Assembly (NCBI RefSeq): GCF_000203815.1
Contig: NW_004457735.1
Span: forward strand, 372,001 to 436,000
Length of the DNA: 64,000 nucleotides
Direction: 5' to 3'
From: Cavenderia fasciculata
Lineage: Eukaryota > Evosea > Eumycetozoa > Acytosteliales > Cavenderiaceae
A model generated the notes under the pieces. That model did not search any database. It worked only from the letters and a program-made list of their open reading frames with translations, and was not told the origin of the DNA. Positions within the stretch are counted from its first letter, which is position 1. Each line of letters opens with the position of its first letter. Positions 9,457 to 21,870 of this stretch are shown here, piece by piece. A program made the position numbers and the translations under genes.

Positions 9457-10840
9457 GAATTAGTACATATAATATCTCTTAGATAATTAAAATGATCAAC
9501 TCTTTTATAGATTGTTGCCAATTCAATTGCATTATTGATCATTTGATTGGTTAATATTAAACTACCGAAAGTGACGGTGACGGCGGCGGTGGTGGTGGTA
9601 TCACTTTCAATTGATCTCCTACTACTATTATTTACAATGTATTTAGTTAATTCTAAATGATTAAATATGACAGACATGTAGAACCCAGTTTCACTCCAAT
9701 TTAGTTGATACACCTTTTGTAAGTGTTGGATGATATCTATTGATCCTGCAACACAACAATCATCGACCATCTTGGAATCGATGAAATGATATTCTAACAT
9801 GTATCTATTGGGTTGTCGTTCTTTACCAAATACCTTTAGAAACATATCGAGGTTGGTATTGTTGCGATTGAATATTCCACTTTCAAATGTCTGTTGAAAG
9901 AATGTAATGTTTGGATACCCATGTATCCTTCTATACTCGACCATTGGATAGAGGGTAGGATGAGAACACCAAACCGAGGCAAAAGATGTTGACAATTTAA
10001 TTGATCTTAATCCCAGCATCTGATGTATCTCTCCTACCATTCTAAATATTTTCATTGCAATCATCTTGTATTTAAATACATTATTAATTACATTATTATT
10101 GTTACGGTTATTATTACAGTTATTATTAGAATTATTAATAATAGGATATTTGATAGCATTTAAATTAATCTTTTGTAATAGATGATGTGGAATATTTGAA
10201 ATATTGTAACCAAGAGTACGATTATAAGATGATGCTAATCGTCTTGCTATCAATTGTCTAGTATTTGTGTCACAGTGATCTTTATACATTTCAAAGTATG
10301 AGTGGTATCCTAATATACCAAAGGTATTACTCACACGATCCGATGCGTCCTTTGTAGTCACAACTCTCTTGTTGGAGAGACGAGGATCACAATGCGTACC
10401 AACCACAATAACCAGTCGATGTGGGTCAATACAAAGTCTATCAATCTGCTTTCTCCATGTTTTAATATTATCGTATGTACTTTGATCAGTAACATTGTAC
10501 ACCAAAAAGAATACATTTGATAAGAATGTTGAATATGATGACATTGTTCTAACTATTGTCTAAATTTAAATATATAATTAAATAAATTATTATGATTAGG
10601 TCAAGTAAGAAGAAGAAGATACAATCATCTTTAGTTATATAAAGTAACGAGAATACTTACAACAGTTGCATTTAATTCATCAAGATAACATTCTGGTATA
10701 TTTAATATCTTTGTTTGAATATTATCATTATCATTGTCCAACAGGTCAAATGGAGACGGACTAAAGAATGTCTCTACAAACGTTCTCTTGCCCACTTTTG
10801 AATCACCAAGTACGATTATTCTAAACTTATCCATCTTCAA
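9378..10840 (-). CDS. Degenerate Ras-like GTPase fused to an ankyrin-family module
   Basis: Exon 1 is 10661-10840 and exon 2 is 9378-10559, with a 101-nt phase-0 intron. The N-terminus (MDKFRIIVLGDSKVGKRTF) is a Ras-type P-loop, but the residue after the invariant Lys is Arg instead of Ser/Thr. Switch II lacks a DxxG motif. The segment NVFFLVYNVTDQSTYDNIKTW matches the Rab/Ras beta-5 region, and the base-recognition motif is VVGTHCD instead of NKxD. Binding or hydrolysis of GTP is therefore doubtful. After about residue 180 comes an Asn-rich linker and a module (KMIAMKIFRMVGEIHQMLGL, then AGSIDIIQHLQKVYQL and HLELTKYIV) like that of the ankyrin array genes at 19-51 kb. A polyasparagine tract lies near the C-terminus. 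Confidence 0.75.
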
Positions 10841-11054
10841 AGAGAGAAAGAGAGACGGAGAAGTTATTCATTCTTTAATAATGAATATTTCGAAGCACAC
10901 CAAAACAAAGTATCAAATTTAAAAAAAATCAAAAAATAAATAAATTAAAAAAAGAAAGAAAGAAAAGAAAAAGTAGCACAACATGTTTTAATTTACATAA
11001 TTTACATAAATATAAATATTTGTATTTATTTATTTATTATTTATTATTTATTTA

Positions 11055-14000
11055 TTATTTATTATTTGTAAAGATTGTTGATTTCATTTTAGATTCAAGA
11101 ATCTTTTCGCGACGAATACAATAATATCTATTACTTTTAATGATAAAGAAAAGGACGATGGCAAGACATAAACCACCGACCACTCCAACCACGATACCAA
11201 CAATCATCTTCCAATTATCATTTTTGGTATTGGAATCACAATAGCTTTTAGGATTAACCAACAGAGCACTGAAATCAGGATCCAATATAGATTGTTGTGA
11301 TTGTGGTAGACTAATACCAATAGTTGCAATAGACTCTTCGGCATCCTTTTTAGTGACGTTTAATACCTGTGTCTTTGAATAGGTCCTTCTTCCATCAGAG
11401 ACACTGTAATCCAAGAATCGTCCAAAGAATTGTGTTGTGTTTTTGACGACTCTGAGGTACTGCAACGAATCACCATTGGCAAAGTTTTCAAATGGATTGA
11501 TACTGTTGGCCGAATCATCACACCCAATAATATTTTGTTGGTCGGTGTTGATAATGGTTGAAAATACCACTCTCAGGTGTGTCAGTACCGATACGAATGG
11601 CCAGTTTGTGATATTAACCGATATCTTGATCGACCCACTTGCCAGCTGAATATCCTGTCCACCAAATGAAACTGACCTTGATTGATTTGAAAATTCAAAG
11701 TATGTGGTAACATTGGTATTGAGGAAATCAGTTGCATTAACAGTAACCGATTGATTTTGGTGTGATGTCAATACATACACAATCGAAGAGTATGTCGAAT
11801 ACACAGATTCACTAGAATTCCAAGAGTTTGTATTTAATTCTCTAATCACTACATCATCCAAATCCAATTCTTGAATCGATAATATATTAAATGAAAATGA
11901 ATAATCTTTAAATGAAAATGATGGACTTGATCTATTTGTTTCAACTATAATATTTGGATCTAAAAACAATATAATAATATAATATAAGTATAAATATTTA
12001 ATTATTATTAATATATTAATATAAATAAATAATAATTAATTATTAATATATTAATATATTATTATTATTATATTAGTTTTTGTTTACAACATACCAGTTT
12101 GAAATTTACAATCATCATAATAACCTTGGTCACATACACATTGACCATTTATACATTGACCATGTCCATTACAATTATTTGTTCTATTTACACAATTATC
12201 ATTTGGTGGTAGTGGATAGGGGATATAGACAAGACTATCTGATGTAAAGTTCCCATTATAAACGACTACACCCAGTGACATTTGTCCAGATGGTGGTTGT
12301 GATGTTAAGGTACATTCAATAATACTACTTTCAAATCTAGTAATATTACAAAGATAGTCTGTCTGATTTGATCTAATATACACATAATCTTGTGGTAGTT
12401 TTAAATTCCCAAAAAATCCATGTAGTTTTAAACTAGTTGGAGGGTATATAATTGGTTGTAATTCTACAGCTGTTACAAATGTATCTATAAATAATTAAAT
12501 TAATAAATATTTAAATAAATATTTGTTTTTCTTTTCTTTTTTCTTTTTTTTTTACATACATTTAGTAAAAGATGATTTTGTTGAAAAGAATGAATTTGAA
12601 GCATAAATCATATTGGATGAATTTGGTAGGATAGTGGCAACACAATTAATTGTATTGTCAGAGTAAATTTGTTTCACTATGCATGGAGAAGTATCAACTA
12701 GGAGTGATGGTGTAATTTCAGGGTCTGTAATCGTTCCATCACTAAAGGTAACATTCAATTCAACAGAATTTGCATTTTGACTGATAGTAGTTCTAGTTCC
12801 AAATGTAAAAGTAGTTTCCTTGACTGAGAATACATAATTTGGAAGTGATTGTATCAATGAAATGGAAAAAGTTTGTTGGTATCCTAATGTAAGGTTCATA
12901 AAAAATCTAAAAAGAAAGAATAAAAATAAATAAACTTTAGAAAAAAAGAGAGAAGAAGAAGATATATATATAGTTACGATAAAAGTTTGTTTGGTATAGT
13001 ATATGTGGTGCTGGGAGTAGGGGTTGTGATACCCTTTGCCCAACCTAGTAAACTACCAGTAATATTAAATACACCAAAATAAGAGTACAAATTAAAACTG
13101 TCGATACGTGGTACTAAAAATAGATAGATAGATAGATAGATAGATAAAAAATATATTTAGTTTTTAAATACATATATTTGTTTGTTTGTTTGTCTATCTA
13201 TTACTACTTACTACATTGAATATTTGAAGGTTTGGTTAAAGTCGTGTCAATCATACCTGGATAACACCAAAAACAATCGGGAATGGTTGTAATGGATGTA
13301 TTCAATATCGATAAGAAATTGACACTGCAATACGATTCTGTAATGGGACCTACTAGATTCTGATTACCAGAAAATGATATACCAGCCTTTGTCGGTACAT
13401 TGTCTAAAAGGTTTGGAGGTAGTGTTCCAATTAACCCATTCTTGATCATAAAGGTTGTTATTAGTTTTGGTATAGGTATATTTGGAATAGTAGAAATATG
13501 TGATGGATCAATATTACTAAATTTAATATATTAAAAGTATAAGTTTAAGTATAACATCTAACTCTCTCTCTCTCTCTCCCTCTCACTTTACAGTGTAAAA
13601 AGATTTTTTGGATAACTTGTCAAAGGAAATGATGTTATTTGAGACCCGAAAATATGTCTAGACATTCGAATCAAAAAGGAAGAATAAGTAAGTAAAAGTT
13701 GGTGAAATTTAATAAATATTAATCCACCACAAACTAAACATACAATGATTTAAGATTTGTAAAAAGAGACATGTTGGGAGTGTTATATTGGGCCAAGTAA
13801 CCTCCAAATGTATAGTATTCTACTTTTTCGGGATACAATAAATTTGTTTTAATGTAACCCATTGTCGAAGGTGAGGTTGGTTGATTCATAGTACCCACCG
13901 ATCTCATCGGCATCAATATATCAACAATTACATTTTTGTTGCATATTGTACTTGAAATATATCTATAGATATATATATATATATAATTAACAACCCAAGG

Positions 14001-15042
14001 TTATTTGTTAGTTTTAAAGGGAAATGTTATAATATTTATAGATACATACAAATCTAAAAGAGCAGGGAATGAAGTATTGGTAATCACCCAATTTAGAGGA
14101 TTGTCACATTGAATGGCAATCGTAAGAGTTTGTAATTTTGGATAATAAAACGATGTATCCAAAACAAGACTATTAATCTTACTCACAACAATATCTATAA
14201 CTTCAATATTAGATCCATTAAATAGATTTGATGCTGACTCTAAATTTACTGATGCAATATATCTAAATTTAATCATTTAATTAAATTAATTAATTAATTA
14301 AATAATCCTATGGGGGTACTTAATTTAGAGTTATTTATGTGACATACATTTTGTTTAGGATAGGTTTATCAATCATGAAATCATTTGGAATGGTTGTAAA
14401 AGTGGTGTCATGAATAAATTGGGCTGTTTGTAAGAGTGGCATATTCTTTAATTTGCTCATAATATCGAGTGATGGATCAGTGACAACACTAGTGAATGGT
14501 TGAAGTACGATTGATGTTACTTGTGACAGATCAAGTGATACCAACGTGTTTGATGGTGTACCTGATGGCAGTAATGATCTAGGTTGTACATTACTTTATA
14601 GATAGAAAGTTAGATAGAGAATTAGTACATAGTGTATTGTTTATCTTTGATAAGTGTATACATACACTGCTAACAAGTGAAATGCTCCGTCAGTACCAGT
14701 ACCACATTTAAAAAAGGAACTAATACAAATAGAGTTTGAGTCTTGTGCTACAGACAGTTGGTATTGTTGAACGATCCATTGTGCCGAGCTTACTAAATTA
14801 AGATACAGTGTACAAAATAAATGGTCAAGTAAGAGAAGATGATCATGTGATGATGATGATGATCAAGCTACTATAGCTAGCTAGTCATACATACACTCTG
14901 ATGAAGATAATACTTGAGAGTTTACATGTTGAATGTCATGGTTGTTGGTAATACAAATACAAATAAATAATAATAATACAATGTTGAAAACAAATCTACT
15001 TAGGTTTAACACTCCTGATCGAGGTGAGGGTAGAATGATCAT
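11055..15042 (-). CDS. LRR-IPT/TIG-EGF single-pass receptor-like protein (copy A)
   Basis: Eleven exons: 14895-15042, 14666-14792, 14348-14593, 14050-14262, 13744-13962, 13592-13657, 13212-13516, 12978-13113, 12560-12906, 12095-12484, 11055-11959. They sum to 3102 nt (1033 aa) with consistent phases. A signal anchor (NIVLLLFICICI) is at about residues 19-30. Leucine-rich repeats fill about 90-440 and end in a Cys cap (ITTIPDCFWCYPG). A TIG-like pair spans about 450-690. One EGF-like motif (CNGHGQCINGQCVCDQGY) is near 705-730. A conserved dictyostelid ectodomain follows, then a TM helix (MIVGIVVGVVGGLCLAIVLF) near 980-1003 and a basic tail of about 30 residues. The layout matches the ComC/Tgr-like dictyostelid surface receptor superfamily. 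The ligand is unknown. The gene is divergent from copy B. Confidence 0.85.
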
Positions 15043-15410
15043 TTTAAACCCCCTCTATTTATTTACACCCTTTATCTCTATCTCTATCTATTTACTACAA
15101 ACTGTTCTATTTCTATTAGGAGACTTTTCAAACCCTAAAGGAATGTCGGAATAAAGATCAAGATCTTCAAGATCAACCCAAAATATCTTAATCCAAAGGT
15201 TTCTCTGTCTTGGCAAAGAAAAACTTCGAACGTTTTTACCTCGTTTTTAGAGCTTCGTAGAAGGTTGGTGGTTGGGCACCCATGCATATGATCAATTGTT
15301 TTGCGTATGCATTTAAACTTCATAGACATTTCTCATATCTTAATATTATTATTATTATTACTTATATATATTTATTTATTTATTTATTTATTTTTACACA
15401 CAGAGATAAA
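15043..15410. promoter_or_regulatory. Shared bidirectional promoter region of receptor copies A and B
   Basis: These 368 bp separate the two start codons of the head-to-head receptor paralogues, so both promoters must be here and may be co-regulated. The sequence includes a more mixed-composition core (about 15130-15310) flanked by T-rich tracts, including a (TTTA)n run at about 15369-15395 just before copy B. No specific factor site is claimed. Confidence 0.5.
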
Positions 15411-18400
15411 ATGATGATGATGGACAGATCACCCCATCATCGTTTCATTTTCATTGTGGGTATCATTTTGTTTATATTTTCAATTAATACAATTAGTATT
15501 ACAGAGGCACAACAACAACAATTACCAATAGATCAACGTAGGTTAAAACTTAACCAAGATGAGAGATGGAATAGAAGAGAGGAGAAGAAAGAAAGATTTA
15601 ACATTGGTTGTTTCCCATATTGTACATTTATATTATAATATAGTCAACAGTTGTATATATTTAATTAGATATTATGGGTCTACTATACCTCAAGATGTAG
15701 CATCGATATGTAGTAGTGGTCAATTCACTTGTGGATCTCCTTTTGGTTCTGGTGGTTCATATCATGTTTTAGCAATGTATGTGTATTTAATAATAGTAGT
15801 ATGTATTACTGTGGTGTAACATTGGTATTCTAATCAATTTGTTTTTTTTGTTTTTGTAGAAATATGTCACCTGTTGGATATACCAATGTAGGAGCACTTC
15901 CTTCTATTTCAACATTTTCCTTTCCAGAGTTGGTAACACTCTCCATTTCTTCATCTGGGTCTACTTGGGGTGACGGAGGAACCATCCCAATGTTTCAAGA
16001 CTTACCTAAACTCACTTCATTTACAATGCAAACCGATAGCATTATAACAAATATTCCTTTAAATTTTTCAGTTGGTAAACCTCTTTTATCATCAGTGTAG
16101 GAATATGATAATAATAATAATAATAATCAATCAATCAATCATTATTTATTTATTATTTATTTATTTCATTTAATTTAGAGTATTTTCAGGATTACCATCA
16201 TTGACAACACTGAATTTTGAATCATTTTCAAATAGTGCAATCCGAGACATTCTCATTTCCTCTAGTAAAATACAAACAATTTTAGGTACGGATACTGCTA
16301 TTCTGCCAAAATTATTCTCCATGCAAATCATGCTCGAATGCAATGTAGCACAAACTATTACATTGAACGCCTTGAATTTCCCAATCTTGCAAGATGTCAT
16401 TATGATTGGCACTAAAGGATCACAGGCTATTAAACTCATTTTAAATAGTCCTCAATTGCAGTATGTGACTTCCCTAATGGTCGATTCCGTTGCAACTGGA
16501 TCAATCAATCCAACATTTATCTATCCACAAAGAATTGTTAGTTTGTATGTAGAAAATATTAAAAGCTCCCCCATTTTACTTTTTAATATTAATCATTTTT
16601 ATTTATTTATTTTGTAGGGGATTAGGAGGTATTAATTATGCTTTTGAACCAACTGATTTATCAATATATACTTCAATGAAATCACTGTAAGTCTAAAAAA
16701 AAAAGAAATATGAAAGAAGGAAAGACAATTAATTTAATTTAATTTTTTTTTTAAAATATTTTAGTATCATTTCAAATACAATGGAACCACAATATCCTTA
16801 TAGTTTTTATCCACCATTATTAGAGAATATTAGATATTCTTACTCTAAATTACAATCTTTTCCAAGTATTCCATTACCAAATAGAATTGTAACAGCGTAT
16901 GTACATTCATTCAAATAATGTTTATTTCCTTTTTTTTTTCAAAGATTCATTACTAATTTGTATTTATTACTATTTAGTGACTTTAAAGGAAATTTGATTG
17001 CAGGTACTATTCCAGTTTCAATGTTATCAAACAAACCACCTCAATTAAATCTAGATGTCAGTTACAACCAAAATCTTGGAGGCGTGTTGCCAGAAGAATT
17101 TTGTGGTATAGCAAGTTTAACAATCATAAACACCAGTATCTCTGCCATCCCATCATGTTATTGGTGTTTTGCTTCCAATTCAGCAAGATTGATCACAAAC
17201 CTTCTCCCTCCAGCTAATTTTCAATGTAATGTGACACTTGACAGTACCAATGTCTATTCAACTCAAGGATTATTTACAATCACGGGAAATAATTTAGGGT
17301 GGGGGGAAAATGTTAAAAATTTTGTTAGAGCTATTGAACCAAACAAACAATTAATGTATGTGAAATTAAAATTAATTAACTTTAAAAATAATATTAATAA
17401 TTAATTTATATTTTTTTTATTTAGATTTAAAATGCAAGTAAATTTAGGACCACAACAAAATTTAACAATTAATCTTGTTGAGCCACCAAAACCAGGTTAT
17501 TCTATTAAAGTAACAGTGTCTGAAAAGTCATTCCTTTTGACTTCATTTGGTGGTGGTGAATCAGAACTTGGAGTATACAAATTCCAAGTAGCTTTTGAAT
17601 ATTGGGCCTTGGATTATTTCCCAACAGTTGATTTAAATTTTGGTCAAGTACCTTGCACATTGACTAATATCAATTACAACACCAAAACAATTACTTGTTT
17701 TATCAATGATCCTCCACTTGGTATTCAAAATTTAACCATTTATAATCAATATACAAATTATTCAATGCCAATATCAATTGTTAAAAGTATGTTAAAAAAT
17801 ATAATATAATAATAGTAAATGTAATGAAAATTAATTAATTTATTTATTTTAGATATATTTATTTCATCATATTTATTGGAACCACCAACTTATCCACCAA
17901 CACATGCACATTTATATGGATATTTTGGTAATTTTTCAATGACCGATCCAAAGAGTTATGTTATTGTCACTACCTCGGCTGGTATGATGTTTTGCAATTT
18001 TACTATTGCCAACCAAACCTATGTCAAGTGTAAATTTGAAAGACAACCTGCATCGGGACGTGGATCGATTGCTATTATGGTGCCGTTGGGGTCAGGTTCT
18101 TTTGATTTGTATTACCCCTTCCCACCTCCCACCAACGCCGAATGCCAATTGAAAACAAATAATTGCACTGGTCATGGAGAATGTGTAAATGGTCAATGCG
18201 TATGCGATACTGGGTACTTGGATTTTGATTGTAAATTAAAATCAGAAGGACCAGGCGTCGACTTTGTGGTTGACAAGGATCCGTCGGCTACCTTTAAGTT
18301 TTTAGACTACTCTTTCTCGTTTACCATGATGTCCATTCAAGAGGTTGATGTCAATGACAATGTAATCAAAGAATTACCGACAAATAATTGGACAACCATT

Positions 18401-19210
18401 CAACGTAAAAAGGATGACGTTGTGTCAGTCGATTATCACCTAACTAGCCACCAATATTCAAAAAATGCAACCGATTATTTCCAACTCAATGTTACATCGA
18501 CCATTGAATTTTCAAATAATTCTAGAACCATTCAATTTGGTGGCGATGACTATAAATTGGCAAATGGGTCGATCAAGATATCGGTCAATGTAACAAAGTG
18601 GCCGTTTGATTCGGTATTCTCTTCTCTCCGTTTGGTTTTCATCACAACCATCAATAATGAACAGATCCTGGTTGGATGTGACGATTCCAAGACAGAGATT
18701 GAATCAATCGAGAATTTTGTTGGTGGAGATTCCATCCAATACCTCAGAGTTGTCAAAAACACTACACAATTCTTTGGACGATTTTTGGATTACAGTGTGA
18801 CCGATGGCAGAAAGACCTATTCAAAGACACAAGTTATGAATGTCACTAAAAAGGATGCCGAGGAATCCTATGTCATGATTGGTGTCAATCTTCCCAATTG
18901 CAAAGAGTGTTTGATGGACCCAGACTTTTCTGCTCTTCTCATCAATCCAACTAGTAATTGTCCAGGTCAGAAAACCAACGACAGCTGGAAAATGATTGTT
19001 GGTATTGTCATTGGAGTAGTTGGTGCCATAACTCTTTCTATTATTTTAATTTATATTATTAAAAAGAATAGGTATGTTCAAAAAAACAAATAGAGAGATA
19101 TAATTATATTAATTTCTTTATATTTTAGATTCTATTTTATTATAAAAAGAGTTGGAACTATGAAAGAAACTTTTAAATTAAAGACGATGAGGGATAAATC
19201 AATGTCTTAA
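15411..19210 (+). CDS. LRR-IPT/TIG-EGF single-pass receptor-like protein (copy B)
   Basis: Ten exons: 15411-15537, 15644-15776, 15860-16096, 16179-16544, 16618-16686, 16765-16896, 16978-17355, 17425-17786, 17853-19071, 19129-19210. The total is 3105 nt (about 1034 aa). The start at MMMMDRSP gives a signal peptide (FIFIVGIILFIFSI). The exon 1 donor was chosen by phase and by alignment with copy A; GTTAAA at 15542 with acceptor 15668 is an alternative. Domain order equals copy A: LRR with Cys cap (ISAIPSCYWC), TIG-like region, EGF-like motif (CTGHGECVNGQCVCDTGY, about 700-728), conserved ectodomain, TM near 983-1004. Exons 7 and 9 each correspond to two exons in copy A. A last exon adds a basic cytoplasmic tail (FYFIIKRVGTMKETFKLKTM); reading through its intron gives a shorter tail. 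Confidence 0.85.
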
Positions 19211-19212
19211 AT

Positions 19213-19245
<33 letters not shown>

Positions 19246-19303
19246 TTTTATACAATTCACACAAGAGGCAACTCCTATTGATATATACTTTATATTTATT
19301 TAT

Positions 19304-21715
19304 TTATTCACAGATAGGTAACAACAACCCATGACTAAATAATTTATTTTGGTTGGCATGCTTTTTCAAATTAAAATGTTTGAAATTAATAAATTGGTTT
19401 ACTTGATTGTCTTTTTTATACTTTGTAAGCAAGTAGCAAAGTGATAGAGGTTTAATTCTTTCTCTTTTGGTGTCAAAGTCCAATTCAAGTGGCTTCATTT
19501 GATATTGTTCTTTTTCGGGACCATTATAAAACTTGCCATAATGGGTGATGATTCGATCGATAGTATCAGTGATATAGTTTCGTCTAGACTCTCCAAGATA
19601 ATGTGGTGATGGGTACCTAAGAACACTAGAGACAATCAAAGAGTTTGTAGTCCAAGGTTTGAATAGATTCCACATTGTTTCAAATTCTTGGCCGTTTGTA
19701 ATATAGTAAAATGATTGAATCCATCCAGCACTTGTCACATCGTCAACCAATGTCGAAGAGATAGATTGTGAAAAAGATTGTGCAATAGTGTAGGCTATTT
19801 GATGGTGATTATGTTCAAGAGCATAGTGAAGTGGAAAATATCCATAGACCCAACTGTTTTTGACGAATTCTCCAACCAAACATGTGGCCACCTGAACAAA
19901 GCCTTTGGTGCAAACATTGTCGAAAATTTGTCTTCTTGTATCGACTATTGCATCAAAGCAAAAGTGATCCTTTGTAATTGGATGTACAACATACGATAAA
20001 TTGTCACGTAACAATTCAATGTTGGAGTCTGATTGTGCAAGAGATGTTAGTAGGATTAAAGAAGGAATGCTCTGAATAGATTGGTATTTGGTAATCAGTT
20101 GAACAATATCTATTGAAAGAATAGCTGCACACCAATCTAGTCCCATTGTGTAGTTTCCAGGTAGCATCACTTTATGATCCTTTGATAGAAAACACTCGAG
20201 TGCAGTAACAGAGATGAGAGGTACGTTTTGGAATGGTATTCTAATGGTTATACTACTATTGATGAATGATTGTAGTATATATTCTAAAATCTTTTCATTG
20301 GATACACAGAGTGCAGAAACAATGATATCATTTACATTGAGATGACCAATGAGCTTTGATGGGCCACCATTTTGGGCTTCAATTGTAAAAAGATAAACTA
20401 GTGTCTCTAATTGGTTGGCTTTTATGATAGACTCTACCAATGGTTGGTATTCAATGCAAATGTATGGGTTTTCAACCAATTGTTTAACAAGGTCCAATGA
20501 TATGATTGAAATATCTATGTCTCCATCTAGTCTATGGCTGCATCGACCAACTCCTTGTTTTGTTTTTAAAACATTATTGAAAAAGTATGCACATTGCAAA
20601 TGGCCTTGCTTTAACGATGCATTTAAATGAGATGGTTCAAAATCATTGTAACCTAACGAATCACAAAGATATAGTAGGTAATCTAAATTACCTTTTCTTG
20701 CAGCTACTGTTGATACTTTACTGTCATTTGATGGCAACTGATAGTCTATCATTTTCAATGTATCGGTGGTAGCCCATTGTTGAATGGAACGATAGGAGTG
20801 ATGATGGAAATCAACAAACTCTTGTGGGTTTTTGAAACTGTCCTTGATCCATTTTAATACCTCTTGATTGTTTGAGCACTCCAAAGCAGCAATCAACAAT
20901 TCGTGTCTTAGATCCAGACCAGATTCCAATGATCTTGTGACCATATGGAAAATGATTTGATATCTTGATCCCTCTTTGAATTCCTTGACCAATTGTGTAT
21001 TGACTAGGAAATCTTGTTGATCAAACTTAGAGGGAGGTTGTGATTTACTTCGATTATAGTACACTGGTCGGAGGACATCATCACATACTCGATCAAACAT
21101 TTCTACATCACCATGAGTGACGCACAAATAAACCAGTGATTGAATGAATCTGTGATCTAAAATGGTGAGGTCTTCTTGTTTGTTAACCTTATTCACTAGA
21201 TGATAGTTATTGTCAAATAGTATTTGTAACATTTCTTTTGAAAGTTTTTCAAAACCGATTCCCACCAAGGCTACTTTGATCGTTGTATAATCAAACACTC
21301 CTATTCTTTGCAGAATAAATCTAAATGCAACACTATTACTCCTTTTGAATATACTTGTTAATATATCTTTAAATATAGTATTCTATGATTGAGTGTGTTT
21401 GTTAGTAAATTGATTGATAGTAAGCTTTATACAAATATAGCTTACCGAAAAAGTATCTGATAATGATTTCATGTTCTGATATGCTTGATCAAAGTGTTTG
21501 ATGAATAGATCTGTACGATGCAATAGAATGCATTCATTCAATGATATCATCTGATGTGACTTTAGTATCAACGAGTGACGACTAGCAATCATTCTATGTA
21601 TACCCTCTACATGTTTAAATATCTTTGTACGGATATAATAATTGTTTATAATACTTTTAAAGTATCTATCTTTATCACTACTACTATTATTACTATTATT
21701 ATTACTATTATTCAT
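19304..21715 (-). CDS. Ankyrin-repeat-like family protein (array copy C, subfamily 1)
   Basis: Exon 1 is 21446-21715 (MNNSNNNSNN...; 90 codons) and exon 2 is 19304-21382, phase 0; 782 aa. Exon 1 carries the family module (YIRTKIFKHVEGIHRMI, LILKSHQMISLNECILLHRT, DLFIKHFDQ), which sits where dictyostelid ankyrin families often have an F-box-like helix. Exon 2 holds degenerate ankyrin-like units such as TRSLESGLDLRHELLIAALE, GNLDYLLYLCDSLGY, SLDLVKQLVEN and HNHHQIAYTIAQS. It ends in the family tail (DTIDRIITHYGKFYNGPEKE ... PLSLCYLLTKY). No catalytic motif is visible, so the role is probably protein-protein interaction. The gene is converging with receptor copy B, 93 bp away. Confidence 0.85.
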
Positions 21716-21870
21716 TGTTAGACAGATCTAAATGAAAAAAAAACATAAATAAAACTATTTTGAAGAGAGAAAGTTTTGAAAATATCTTTAAAATTATTTT
21801 TTTGTCCAAAAGGGATAAAGATCAAGATCCACACAAGTAACAACTACTGTTTATCCAACTTTATATTTAT

